Below the pieces are notes generated by a model. The model ran no database searches and was not told where the DNA came from. It saw nothing but the letters and a program-made list of their open reading frames with translations. Both the position numbers and the translations under genes were made by a program. This document shows positions 1 to 8,353 of a stretch of DNA of 64,000 bases, one piece after another. Within the stretch, counting starts at the first letter, position 1. Every line of letters begins with the position of its first letter. This DNA is from Streptomyces sp. Je 1-332 (lineage in GTDB: Bacteria; Actinomycetota; Actinomycetes; Streptomycetales; Streptomycetaceae), in contig NZ_CP160402.1 of the NCBI RefSeq assembly GCF_040730185.1, positions 3,658,001 to 3,722,000 of the forward strand, given 5' to 3'.

Positions 1-1397
1 CGCCGCTCGAGTCCCGCGGGCAGCAGGCTGGGCAGCACGTCGGCGAGCACGCGTACGGTGTCGGCGCCCGCGCCCTCCACGACCTCCGCGTCACGCGGCC
101 GCAGCGCGACGGGGACCTCCCACTCGGGTACGTCGGGGTCCTGTTGGGGCACGGCCTCCACCGCGGGCGGCAGGAATGCCGTACGGGGCAGCCGGTCCAG
201 GATGGCCTGGCGCAGGGCGCCGTCGAGCTCGCTCTTACCGAGGGGGCCGGGGACGAGGCTGATGATTCCTTCCCCGACGGGCCGCCAGTCGGCGAGGAGT
301 TCGGCGTACGCGTCGGCCGCGCGCTGCACGAGGAAGTCGGTCAGGGGGCCTGGCGCCGCGTGCCGCCGGGTCGTGTCGAGCGGGAACGAGGCGATGAGCA
401 GGGCAGGCACCCCGAGCGGCTCGTCGCTCGGGGTCGGCGCGTGCAGGACGGGGGCGCTGCGGGGCGCCTGCGGGGCGCCTTCGCGGTCGGTGGGGACGGC
501 CCAGGTGACGGACCAGTGGGGCCGCAGCCGCTCCTCGACGGGCCGGTCGGCCAGGAGGTCCTGGCCGAGCGCGCCCCGCCGGCTGACGGTGCGCCAGCGG
601 GTGTCGCCGTCGCGGGTGTCGGAGACGTCGACGTAGCCGGGCTCGGCGGTGCGGCGCAGGGTGCGGGAGGCGTGGTCGCCGACCTGGACGACGACTTCCT
701 CGAGGCCCGGCAGGGCGAGCAGCAGAGCATCGTCGATCTCGTCGAGGAGCCGTACGACGAGGTCCTCCGCGGCGGCGTCCCGCAGGGGCAGGATGACGAC
801 GGTGTCGTACCCCTCCGGGGCGGAGCCTTCGGCGGCGAAGGGCAGCCGCAGGAGCGGCACGTGGCCGTCGCGGCGCCGGACCTCGTCACCCAGGCCGGGG
901 CTGAAGCGGGCGGTGTCGGCGGCGAGTTCGCGTGCCTCGCTCAGGGACCAGCGGACTCCGCCCGTACGCCCCACGAGGGCGGGCTCGTCCGACACGGCGA
1001 GGACGGCGGCGAAGCCGACGCCGAAGCGCCCCACGGCGCCGTTGTCCTGCTCCCCGTCCCGCTCCTCCCGCTTGGCGGACGCGCGGAGGGTGGACAGGGA
1101 CTCGACCCCGGTGGCATCGAGGGGGGTGCCGTTGTTGGCGGCGGCGAGGACTCCGTCCCGGAGGGTGAGGGCGAGACGTCCCGGGGCGCCGGCGCGGGCT
1201 GCGGCGTCAGCGGCGTTCTGCGCGAGCTCGACGATCAGGCGGTCCCTGTACCCGCCGAGGGCGAGGTCCTCCTCCGCGTTGGCGTCCTCCCGGAACCGGG
1301 CCGGGCTCGCCGCCCAGGCGTCGAGGACGCCCCGCCGGAGCCGTGCCGTGCCGAACGGGTCAGTACCCTCGGCCGCCGGCCGCACGGTCTTGCTCAC
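1..1397 (-). CDS. Sacsin/Hsp90-type GHKL ATP-binding protein (C-terminus beyond left edge)
   Basis: The reading frame runs off the left edge, so only the N-terminal 465 or so residues are present. The GTG start at 1397 is preceded by GGAGAC at 8 nt. A GHKL (Hsp90/histidine-kinase) nucleotide fold is visible: ELAQNAADA at about residues 57-65 supplies the N-box Glu/Asn/Asp, NNGTPL at about 87-92 stands in place of the usual DNGxG, and GRFGVGFAAV at about 122-131 is the glycine-rich lid. Known of the family: sacsin-N-like actinobacterial proteins are predicted cytoplasmic ATPases, some suggested to be chaperones; the function is not settled. It is divergent from nothing close; a repeat-filled spacer separates it from the next gene. 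Confidence 0.85.
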   Translation of the reverse strand, partial: MSKTVRPAAEGTDPFGTARLRRGVLDAWAASPARFREDANAEEDLALGGYRDRLIVELAQNAADAAARAGAPGRLALTLRDGVLAAANNGTPLDATGVESLSTLRASAKREERDGEQDNGAVGRFGVGFAAVLAVSDEPALVGRTGGVRWSLSEARELAADTARFSPGLGDEVRRRDGHVPLLRLPFAAEGSAPEGYDTVVILPLRDAAAEDLVVRLLDEIDDALLLALPGLEEVVVQVGDHASRTLRRTAEPGYVDVSDTRDGDTRWRTVSRRGALGQDLLADRPVEERLRPHWSVTWAVPTDREGAPQAPRSAPVLHAPTPSDEPLGVPALLIASFPLDTTRRHAAPGPLTDFLVQRAADAYAELLADWRPVGEGIISLVPGPLGKSELDGALRQAILDRLPRTAFLPPAVEAVPQQDPDVPEWEVPVALRPRDAEVVEGAGADTVRVLADVLPSLLPAGLER

Positions 1398-1537
1398 GGT
1401 GTCGTCTCCCTCGCTCGGTTCGCGGGGCGAACGGTACCGCGTCCTGCGGTTTCCCCGACGCGGGTGGCTGGCCGCCTGGCTGGACCGCACCTGCCCTGCC
1501 GGGGGCGGCGGGATCCCGACCGCGAGCCGGCGGCCGC

Positions 1538-1855
1538 CTTCCGCGCTCCGCGCGAGCCTTTCCCACCCACCCACCCGATCACCCCGCAGCACGGTCCCTC
1601 ACCGTAGGAGCACTGAGACTGCAGCAAGTTCACTGCCTGCAGGCCGACGCACTTCCCGCGCTCCGCGCGGGGTGTTTCCCGCCCACCCACCCGAGCACCC
1701 CGGGGTAATCGGGTGGGTGGGCGGGAAAGATCCGCGCGGAGCGCGGTGCTGAAAGCCGGCAGGCCGCAGTCAAGAAACAGGCCGGGCCAACGAAGACGAG
1801 CCGCCGGGCGAACGGGTGGGTGGGTGGGGTGAGCCCGCGCGGAGCGCGGTAGGGC
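1538..1855. repeat. Palindromic GC-rich repeat cluster (three copies of a hairpin plus C-rich foot)
   Basis: The spacer 1398-1954 holds no credible gene. It holds three copies of a motif made of a short GC hairpin (for example CGCGCTCCGCGCG) followed after a few bases by the foot CCCACCCACCCGATCACCCC. Copies two and three of the foot, around 1677-1728, face each other and form a near-perfect palindrome. The symmetry extends outward from about 1615 to 1780, where GCAGCAAG...GCCTGCAGGCCG mirrors CCGGCAGGCCGCAGTC. Related copies lie near 3150, 17130-17270, 23790-23950 and 59420-59612. The arrangement resembles REP/BIME elements of other bacteria. Confidence 0.75.
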
Positions 1856-1954
1856 CTCTGCCGGGTTGCAGGCGAGGGAGGGGCCCGGACAGCACCCGCA
1901 GGGGGGCACAGCCCCGGTCGCGGGGCGAGCCCGAGCCGTCCCCCCAGCGGGAGC

Positions 1955-2893
1955 TCAGCTGTGGCCGAGTTCCTCCGGAGCCCCCTCCACCGGCACCGAG
2001 CCGGAGTCGGGAGCGGGCCGCAGGGGGAGGACGTCCACCCGGGTCTCGTCGAGGACGGGCGCGGCGGGCCGCGACGGAGTCGGCATCACGGCCGCCTCCG
2101 AGTGGCCCCCGCAGCCGTACGCCAGGGAGACCACGTGCCCGTCCGCGGGGCCGAACTCGTTGGCGCACACACCGAACGCCTGCCCGAGCGATCCGCCGAT
2201 CGGGGCAAGGAAGCCACAGCTGACGCAGGACGCGGGCGCGGCCTGCGCCATCGCCGTCTTCGCGCCGTGCGACTCCTCCCAGCGATCGGCCGCGGTGTGC
2301 AGCCCGTACCGGGAAAGGACGCGCGCCCGGCGCATGCCCAGCTCGTCGGCGATCGCGGCGATCGAACCGCGCGCGGGCGCCGCGGGCAGCTCGGCGGGCG
2401 AGCCCGCCGTCACTTCCGCGTCCTCCGCCTCGACCAGCTCCGCCATCTCTTCCGAGAACACGGAGTTCGGCGGCGGCTCCTCCTCGCCCGAGTAGCCGGG
2501 CTCCAGGCGCAGGTCCTCCGCGTCGGTGGGGAGCAGGTCCCCGGGGCCCATGTCACCGGGGCGCAGCCGCTCGCTCCACGGCACCCACTCGGGGGCCAGC
2601 AGGGCGTCGGGACCCGGCAGCAGCACCGTCTCGTCGAGCGTGACGACCTTGGCGCGCGAGGCGCGGGCCACCGTCACGGCCCAGCGCCAGCCGCGGTAAC
2701 CGAAGTCCTTGCACTCGAACAGGTGCGTGACGACGCGGTCGCCCTCGACCACGGCCTCGACGTGCTCGCCGACCACACCGGGCGCGGCGGCCTCCTCGGC
2801 CGCGTCCCGGGCCAGTCCCACCGCCTCGGCGCACAGGCGGTCGGGAGTACGCGGGGTACGCGGGGTACGGCTTCGCGTTGTCGCTGCGCTCAC
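1955..2893 (-). CDS. DUF3027 family protein
   Basis: A 312-residue actinobacterial protein of unknown function. It is recognised as DUF3027 by its central FECKDFGYRGWRWAVTVAR stretch and the acidic middle section containing PSELPA-like linkers. The C-terminal part has SCVSCGFLAPIGG and a conserved asparagine/glycine-rich region, giving spaced cysteines that might bind metal; that is inference. The start chosen is GTG at 2893, which has GGAGAA 9 nt upstream; an in-frame ATG at 2938 would add 15 residues with no such signal. It is divergent from the MFS gene that begins at 3238. Confidence 0.8.
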   Translation of the reverse strand: MSAATTRSRTPRTPRTPDRLCAEAVGLARDAAEEAAAPGVVGEHVEAVVEGDRVVTHLFECKDFGYRGWRWAVTVARASRAKVVTLDETVLLPGPDALLAPEWVPWSERLRPGDMGPGDLLPTDAEDLRLEPGYSGEEEPPPNSVFSEEMAELVEAEDAEVTAGSPAELPAAPARGSIAAIADELGMRRARVLSRYGLHTAADRWEESHGAKTAMAQAAPASCVSCGFLAPIGGSLGQAFGVCANEFGPADGHVVSLAYGCGGHSEAAVMPTPSRPAAPVLDETRVDVLPLRPAPDSGSVPVEGAPEELGHS

Positions 2894-3237
2894 AGGTATC
2901 GCTTCTCCATTACGCCGTCTCACGAGTGCGCCACCCATACGCGGGAGTGCGGACGGAGCGGACCGGAGGGCCGCGTCGACGTCCGCGCCCGAACGTCCTC
3001 GGGCGCACCTACGTCATCCATTCTGCGGGATGACCGAGAGGCGCGCGGCCAAGAACAACCGCCGCAGGCGCGCTACGCACGCTACCTTCTCCTGGCCCCT
3101 GGGCCTACACCGGCGTGTCCGCCCCTCTGCCGCGGGCCCGGTCCGATGCCGCTTCGCGGCGGTTTTCCCGGCCGCCCACCCGATTACCGGGCAGTCGATA
3201 CGCGCTAGCGCGGGCCATAAGGGGGCACTATGACGAG
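2894..3237. other. Intergenic spacer with one dispersed repeat copy
   Basis: No gene is supported in this spacer between two divergent genes. Around 3148-3193 it carries one copy of the dispersed repeat: the hairpin GCCGCTTCGCGGCGG followed by a GCCCACCCGATTACCGGG foot. A short frame beginning ATG at 3026 (arginine-rich, reading into the repeat) has no ribosome-binding site and was not accepted. Confidence 0.6.
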
Positions 3238-4653
3238 GTGGCTGCCGCAAGGTCGTCGTCCCAGGGCATCAGCGGACGGGGTTCGGTGCTGAACCGGGCC
3301 GCCCGCTCGATCGGCCGCGCCCTGCACCTGCCCTTCACCGGCACGGCCCGCGGCATCCGCAAGGCCACGCACGCGCACGGCGCGGGCGAGTCGGGGCTCG
3401 GCAAACTCATCGAGCTGCACGCGGTGAACGGCGCGGGTGACGTCATGATCACCATCGCGCTCGCGTCGACGGTCTTCTTCTCCGTCCCCACGGACGAGGC
3501 GCGCGGCCGCGTCGCCCTCTACCTCGCCATCACCATGGCGCCCTTCACCCTGCTCGCCCCCGTCATCGGCCCCCTCCTGGACCGCCTCCCGCACGGCCGC
3601 CGCTACGCGATGGCCGCCGCGATGCTGGCCCGCGCCCTCCTCGCCCTGCTGCTGTCCGAGGCGGTGATCACCGGGAGCCTTGAGCTCTATCCGGCGGCGC
3701 TGGGCGTCCTGGTGGCCTCCAAGGCGTACGGGGTGGTGCGCAGCGCCGTGGTGCCCCGGCTGTTGCCCAAGGGGTTCTCCCTGGTCAAAGCCAACTCCAG
3801 AGTCACGCTCGGCGGTCTGCTCGCCACCGGGATCGCGGCCCCGATCGGCGCGGGGCTCCAGGCGCTCGGGCCACGCTGGCCGCTGTACGGCGCCTTCGCG
3901 CTGTTCGTCGTCGGGATGATCCTGTCCCTCTCGCTGCCACCGAAGGTCGACTCGGCGAAGGGAGAACACAAGGCGCTGCTCGCCGCCGACGAGGAGCATC
4001 TGCATCTGCACGCGCGCGCCGAAGCCGCCACGGACACCTCCAAGAAGCGACGTCTCGGGCTCCGTACGGTCGGGCCCGCCGTCACGCACGCCCTCACCGT
4101 CAACGCCTCGCTGCGCTGTCTCTCCGGCTTCCTCATCTTCTTCCTCGCCTTCCTGCTGCGCGAGGAGCCGCTCGGCGGCCAGAGTGCCGCGGTGTCCCTG
4201 GGGATAGTGGGGGTCGCGGCCGGCGTGGGCAACGCGCTCGGCACGGCGGTCGGCGCCGGGCTGAGATCGCGGGCGCCGGAGCTCATCATCGTGACCGTCG
4301 TCGCCGTCGTCCTCGGTGTGGCGATCACCGCGGCGGTGTTCTTCGGGGCGGTGGGTGTGGCATGCCTCGGCGCGGTGGCGGGCTTCGCGCAGGCCATGTC
4401 GAAGCTCTCCCTGGACGCGCTGATCCAGCGGGACGTACCGGAGGAAGTGCGGACCTCCGCCTTCGCCCGCTCGGAGACCATCCTCCAGATGGCGTGGGTG
4501 GTGGGCGGCGGAATCGGCATGGCCCTGCCGCTGATCGGGTCACTGGGGCTCGCGGTGGGCGCGGGGATCGTCGCCGTCGGCTGGCTGACGACCGCGCGTG
4601 GCCTGCTCTCGGCGGCCCGGCACGGCGGCAAGCGCCGCCCGCGGGTGGCGTGA
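3238..4653 (+). CDS. MFS transporter
   Basis: A polytopic membrane protein of 471 residues with about 12 hydrophobic segments, typical of the major facilitator superfamily. A cytoplasmic loop of roughly 60 residues in the middle (DSAKGEHKALLAADEEHLHLHARAE... region) separates the two halves. The substrate cannot be told from the sequence. The GTG at 3238 was chosen because the longer open frame upstream reads through a dispersed repeat copy. The ribosome-binding site (GACGAG) is weak, so the start is uncertain by a few tens of residues. The N-terminal 60 residues are basic and polar before the first membrane span. It is followed by a lipoprotein gene after 78 nt. Confidence 0.85.
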   Translation: MAAARSSSQGISGRGSVLNRAARSIGRALHLPFTGTARGIRKATHAHGAGESGLGKLIELHAVNGAGDVMITIALASTVFFSVPTDEARGRVALYLAITMAPFTLLAPVIGPLLDRLPHGRRYAMAAAMLARALLALLLSEAVITGSLELYPAALGVLVASKAYGVVRSAVVPRLLPKGFSLVKANSRVTLGGLLATGIAAPIGAGLQALGPRWPLYGAFALFVVGMILSLSLPPKVDSAKGEHKALLAADEEHLHLHARAEAATDTSKKRRLGLRTVGPAVTHALTVNASLRCLSGFLIFFLAFLLREEPLGGQSAAVSLGIVGVAAGVGNALGTAVGAGLRSRAPELIIVTVVAVVLGVAITAAVFFGAVGVACLGAVAGFAQAMSKLSLDALIQRDVPEEVRTSAFARSETILQMAWVVGGGIGMALPLIGSLGLAVGAGIVAVGWLTTARGLLSAARHGGKRRPRVA

Positions 4654-4731
4654 GCGGGGCAGATCAACGGGTGCGGCACGCCGCGACCCCCACGTGGCGG
4701 GACGGCACGGGGTGCCCGATAGCCTTCGCCC

Positions 4732-5241
4732 ATGACCTCCCTGCTCCGCGGCGGAGCCGCACACGTTCTCAAGCCGGCACGCCGTCGCCGTTCCGTGGCC
4801 GCCCTCGGCGCTGTGTCCGCCGGACTCCTCGTCCTGTCGGCCTGCGACAAGCCGACGCCGCTCGCCACCGTCACGGTCGGCAGTGACTCGGTGAACACCG
4901 AGGCCTCCTGCTACAACGACGGCAAGGAACTCGCGGGTTCCCAGCTCCAGGACTGCCTGAAGGAAACGGACGTCAAGTCCATCAAGGTCGACCCCGACGA
5001 GAAGGTCCGCTTCGGCGTCGACCCCGAGGTCGCCGACAAGGGCTGGACGCTCCTGATGAACGGTCAGCCGCTCACCGAGGCCAGCAACAAGACGTACGTC
5101 GTCATCCCCGGCAGCGTCTTCTTCAACCAGCAGTACGGCGGCGGCACCAACTCCACCACCGTCAGCCTCCTCGAAGGCGGCAAGGGCTCGGCGGCCAAGG
5201 CGACCGGCCTGTGGTCGTTCAAGCTCAAGAAGGACGCCTGA
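4732..5241 (+). CDS. DUF2771 lipoprotein
   Basis: A 169-residue exported lipoprotein. The N-terminus is basic (RRRR at about 17-20), followed by a hydrophobic core and the lipobox LVLSAC, with Cys38 as the predicted lipidated residue. The mature part is short and matches the Streptomyces DUF2771 family, whose function is unknown. There is no Shine-Dalgarno. A TAGCCT box at 4720-4725 lies six bases before the ATG, so the transcript is probably leaderless. The 3' end runs into the futalosine hydrolase gene; linkage with menaquinone synthesis is positional only. Confidence 0.85.
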   Translation: MTSLLRGGAAHVLKPARRRRSVAALGAVSAGLLVLSACDKPTPLATVTVGSDSVNTEASCYNDGKELAGSQLQDCLKETDVKSIKVDPDEKVRFGVDPEVADKGWTLLMNGQPLTEASNKTYVVIPGSVFFNQQYGGGTNSTTVSLLEGGKGSAAKATGLWSFKLKKDA

Positions 5242-5249
5242 CACCTCCC

Positions 5250-5900
5250 TTGAGGTCCTTTCCCCGCGTACTGGTAGCCACCGCGGTCCCCGCCGAACGG
5301 GACGCGGTGGCCGACCGCCTGCCTCCGCACGCCGACGCGATCGCCGTCGGTGTCGGCCCGGCGGCCGCCGGTGCGCACACGGCGGCAGCCCTCGCGCGCG
5401 CCTCGTACGACCTGGTGGTCTCCGCCGGGATCGGCGGCGGTTTCCAGCCTGACGCGCCTCTTGGCTCCCTCGTGCTCGCCGACGAGATCACCGCCGCCGA
5501 TCTGGGCGCCGCGACGCCCGACGGCTTCCTGCCCGTCACCGAACTCGGCTTCGGCGCCGTGACCCACCGGCCGCCGCCTTCCCTCGTACGGGACCTGGCC
5601 GCGGCCTGCGGCGCCGCCACCGGCACCGTCCTGACCGTCTCCACCGTGACCGGCTCCGCCGAGCGCGCCGCCGAGCTGCGGCGACGCCATCCGCGGGCCC
5701 TCGCCGAGGCGATGGAGGGGTTCGGGGTCGCCGAGGCCGCCGCCGCGTACGGGCTGCCCGCCCTGGAGATACGCGCCATCTCCAACGCCGTCGGGCCCCG
5801 GGACCGCGGAGCCTGGCGGATCGGCGAGGCGCTGGGCGCGCTGGGGGACGCGTTCGGGAAATTCGCGCCCGTACTGGAGAGTTGGAACCGGCATGACTGA
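5250..5900 (+). CDS. mqnB: Futalosine hydrolase MqnB
   Basis: Hydrolyses futalosine (or aminodeoxyfutalosine) to dehypoxanthine futalosine in the futalosine route to menaquinone, in the cytoplasm. It has the nucleoside-phosphorylase-like fold: LVATAVPAERDAV at the N-terminus, VSAGIGGGF and the EAMEGFGVAEAAA purine-site segment near residue 165. The family start is normally only a few residues before the VLVATAVPAE strand, so the TTG at 5250 was preferred. An in-frame GTG at 5211, overlapping the previous gene, would add 13 residues. It overlaps mqnD by 8 nt, so the two are translationally coupled. Confidence 0.9.
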   Translation: MRSFPRVLVATAVPAERDAVADRLPPHADAIAVGVGPAAAGAHTAAALARASYDLVVSAGIGGGFQPDAPLGSLVLADEITAADLGAATPDGFLPVTELGFGAVTHRPPPSLVRDLAAACGAATGTVLTVSTVTGSAERAAELRRRHPRALAEAMEGFGVAEAAAAYGLPALEIRAISNAVGPRDRGAWRIGEALGALGDAFGKFAPVLESWNRHD

Positions 5901-6774
5901 ATCACCCGCGCAGGACGCCCACGACGCGAACACCCTGCGGATCGCTTTCTCGCCCTGCCCGAACGACACGTTCGTCTTCGACGCCTGGGCCCACGGCCGC
6001 GTACCGGACGCGCCCGCGCTCGATGTCACGTTCGCCGACATCGACATCACCAACGGCGTGGCCGAACGCGGCTCGGACGAGTTCGACGTAATGAAGGTGT
6101 CGTTCGCCGTGCTGCCCTACGTCCTCGACGAGTACGCGCTGCTGCCGTGCGGCGGGGCTCTGGGGCGTGGCTGCGGCCCGCTGGTCCTGACCCGGGAGGC
6201 CGGGGTCGACCTGACGGGCAAGACGGTCGCCGTGCCGAGCGAGCGGTCGACGGCGTACCTGCTGTTCCGGCTCTGGGCCGCGGACACCGTGGCCGGCGGT
6301 GTGGGCGAGATCGTGGTGCTGCCCTTCGACCAGATCATGCCCGCGGTGCGGGACGGCAAGGTCGACGCGGGACTCGTCATCCACGAGGCGCGTTTCACCT
6401 ATCAGAACTACGGGCTCCACCGCCTCGCCGACATGGGCGAGCACTGGGAGGACACCACGGGCCTGCCCATCCCGCTGGGCGCGATCATCGCCAGGCGGTC
6501 GCTCGGCGCGGACCGGCTGCGGCAGCTCGCGGACGCGGCACGCACCTCGGTCCGCATGGCCTGGGACGACCCCGAGGCCTCGCGTCCCTATGTGCAGGAG
6601 CACGCCCAGGAGATGGACCCGGCAGTCGCCGACCAGCACATCGGCCTGTACGTGAACGAGTTCACGGCCGACCTCGGTGAGAACGGCTACGCGGCGATCC
6701 GCGGGCTGCTGACGCGCGCCGCGGCGGAGGGGCTCGTTCCGCCCCTCGCGCCGACCGCGCTCGCGTTTCCCTGA
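5893..6774 (+). CDS. mqnD: 1,4-dihydroxy-6-naphthoate synthase MqnD
   Basis: Converts cyclic dehypoxanthine futalosine to 1,4-dihydroxy-6-naphthoate, a later step of the futalosine menaquinone pathway. The 293-residue protein has the periplasmic-binding-like fold typical of MqnD: IAFSPCPNDTFVFDAW near residue 18, DVMKVSFAVLPYVLDEYALL, GRGCGPLVL, and the VHEARFTYQ segment (here IHEARFTYQ) carrying the catalytic-region histidine. The ATG overlaps the end of mqnB, as expected for one operon. The other mqn genes are not in this window. It converges on the cold-shock gene with a single base between the stops. Confidence 0.93.
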   Translation: MTESPAQDAHDANTLRIAFSPCPNDTFVFDAWAHGRVPDAPALDVTFADIDITNGVAERGSDEFDVMKVSFAVLPYVLDEYALLPCGGALGRGCGPLVLTREAGVDLTGKTVAVPSERSTAYLLFRLWAADTVAGGVGEIVVLPFDQIMPAVRDGKVDAGLVIHEARFTYQNYGLHRLADMGEHWEDTTGLPIPLGAIIARRSLGADRLRQLADAARTSVRMAWDDPEASRPYVQEHAQEMDPAVADQHIGLYVNEFTADLGENGYAAIRGLLTRAAAEGLVPPLAPTALAFP

Positions 6775-6775
6775 A

Positions 6776-7159
6776 CTAGACGTCCAGCTGGTCCGCGACC
6801 GCCCGCAGCAGGCCGGCGATCTTCGCGCCCGACGCCTTGTCGGGGTAGCGGCCCTTCTCCAGCATCGGCGTGATGTTTTCCAGGAGGGTCGTCAAGTCCT
6901 GGACGATGGACGCCAGTTCGTCCGGCTTGCGCCGCTGCGCGGCCGCGACGGACGGCGTCGGGTCGAGGATCGTCACCGACAGGGCCTGGTCACCGCGCTG
7001 GCCCGCGACGACGCCGAACTCGACGCGCTGGCCGGGCTTGAGTGTGTCGACACCTGCGGGCAGTACGGAGGAGTGCACGAAGACGTCGCCGCCGTCATCG
7101 CGGGAGAGGAAGCCGAAGCCCTTCTCGCTGTTGAACCACTTGACCTTGCCGGTAGGCAC
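6776..7159 (-). CDS. Cold-shock domain protein with C-terminal extension
   Basis: A 127-residue protein whose first 67 residues are a cold-shock domain. It begins with [16 protein letters not shown] (RNP1-type KGFGFL) followed by DVFVHSS (RNP2), so it should bind single-stranded RNA or DNA. The last 60 or so residues ([16 protein letters not shown]... onward) form a helical tail absent from 67-residue CspA-type proteins; this architecture is common in actinobacteria. The start is the GTG at 7159, with GAGGAC 5 nt upstream. A longer frame to 7237 adds residues that do not belong to the fold. Confidence 0.9.
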   Translation of the reverse strand: MPTGKVKWFNSEKGFGFLSRDDGGDVFVHSSVLPAGVDTLKPGQRVEFGVVAGQRGDQALSVTILDPTPSVAAAQRRKPDELASIVQDLTTLLENITPMLEKGRYPDKASGAKIAGLLRAVADQLDV

Positions 7160-7340
7160 CTGAAGTCCTCGTCCTCGTACTTGTCGTCGTACGTCGTCGT
7201 ACGCGTCTATGCCGCGGAAAACGGCTCTGGATAGCACTACAGCGGGTCGCCCGACCCGCCGGAACCAAGACTATTGGTCCGGGAGCCGGTGACAAGACGT
7301 CCCCGGATTCTTCCTTCGCGCTGGGAACTACCCTGGTCGG

Positions 7341-7592
7341 GTGCGTGACAAAACCCAAGCGAGTTCCGCCGGACCGGGCGATGGCCTGGTCCGTACCGGA
7401 GCGATCATCTTCTTCGTCGGAGCTGTGGCCACTCTGGTCACGGTGGCCCCACTGTTCCTCGGCACCGAGCCCTTTCCGTCCATCGCCTACGCGGTGTGCA
7501 TGCTGATGGGCGTCGGCTTCGTCGTCGCCGTGGCGGGAGTGCTGCGCGGTATCGCCGTACAGCGCCGCCAGGCCAGATCGGCGGCCACCTGA
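7341..7592 (+). CDS. Small two-span membrane protein
   Basis: An 83-residue protein with two predicted membrane helices (about residues 19-41 and 50-71) and a basic C-terminus. It resembles conserved Streptomyces membrane proteins of unknown function; no catalytic motif is visible. The GTG start has no Shine-Dalgarno but has TACCCT at 7329-7334, six bases upstream, which fits a leaderless transcript. It converges on the HAD hydrolase gene 6 nt downstream. Confidence 0.7.
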   Translation: MRDKTQASSAGPGDGLVRTGAIIFFVGAVATLVTVAPLFLGTEPFPSIAYAVCMLMGVGFVVAVAGVLRGIAVQRRQARSAAT

Positions 7593-7598
7593 CAGCTC

Positions 7599-8222
7599 TC
7601 AAGCGGCGTTCGCGACGTACCCGTCGAGCCAGGCGGGGAACTCCGTCAGGTCGCTGAGCACCACGTCCGCGCCCGCCGCGCGCAGTTCCGCTGCGTCGCA
7701 CGGCCCGGTCGCCACCGCGACGGACAGCGCGCCCGCCGTACGCGCGCCGCGTACATCACCGGTGTGGTCACCGACGTACACCGCCGCGTCGTGCTCGCGC
7801 AGCGCCTCCGCCTTGGCCTCGGCCCACAGCCAGCCGATCACCGCGTCCGCCTCGATGCCGAGGTGCGCCAGGTGGAGCTTCGCGTTCGGCTCGTGCTTGG
7901 CGGTCACCACGATCGCCCGGCCACCGTGCGAGCGGACGGCCGCCACGGCCTCACGGGCGCCGGGCATCGCGAGCGTGGGGGCGATGGCGTATGTGGGATA
8001 GATCTCACGGTAGCGGTCGCCCATCTCCTGGATCCGCTCCGCGGGGAACCAGTTGCGCAGCTCCTCCTCCAGGGGCGGGCCGAGCCGGCTGATCGCGAGA
8101 TCGGCGTCTATATACGTTCCGGTCTCGGCGGACAGGGCCAGATAGGCCTCTTTGATGCCGGGGCGGGAGTCGATCAGGGTCATGTCGAGGTCGAAGCCGA
8201 CCGTCGGAGCGCGTGAGGTCAT
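7599..8222 (-). CDS. HAD-family hydrolase
   Basis: A 207-residue haloacid-dehalogenase-type phosphatase, probably cytoplasmic. Motif I is DLDMTLIDS at about residues 11-19 with the nucleophile Asp and the acid/base Asp two residues on. Motif II is the Thr in VVTAKHEP, motif III the Lys of that region, and motif IV is YVGDHTGDVRGA. The alpha-helical cap after motif I suggests the phosphoglycolate-phosphatase-like subgroup, but the substrate is not known. The ATG has CACAAT six bases upstream (8229-8234) and no Shine-Dalgarno, fitting a leaderless start. Confidence 0.88.
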   Translation of the reverse strand: MTSRAPTVGFDLDMTLIDSRPGIKEAYLALSAETGTYIDADLAISRLGPPLEEELRNWFPAERIQEMGDRYREIYPTYAIAPTLAMPGAREAVAAVRSHGGRAIVVTAKHEPNAKLHLAHLGIEADAVIGWLWAEAKAEALREHDAAVYVGDHTGDVRGARTAGALSVAVATGPCDAAELRAAGADVVLSDLTEFPAWLDGYVANAA

Positions 8223-8353
8223 GAGGCCATTGTGCAGAGGCCCGACGCGTGGGTGACGGGCACTGGGGTCGCCCTTACGATTGGCGCTCAGCGCTCAGCC
8301 AGGCCCTACCGAGCTTTCCGTTCAGCCCCGCCGAACCGAAACGAGCTCAGCCG

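Noticed and set aside
3026..3233. Short arginine-rich frame in the spacer before the MFS gene
   Set aside because: No ribosome-binding site and its end is made of the dispersed repeat sequence.
8223..8353. Iron (DmdR/IdeR) box before the siderophore transporter operon
   Set aside because: No TTAGGTTAGGCT-type palindrome could be found by reading; control by iron is therefore not claimed from sequence.
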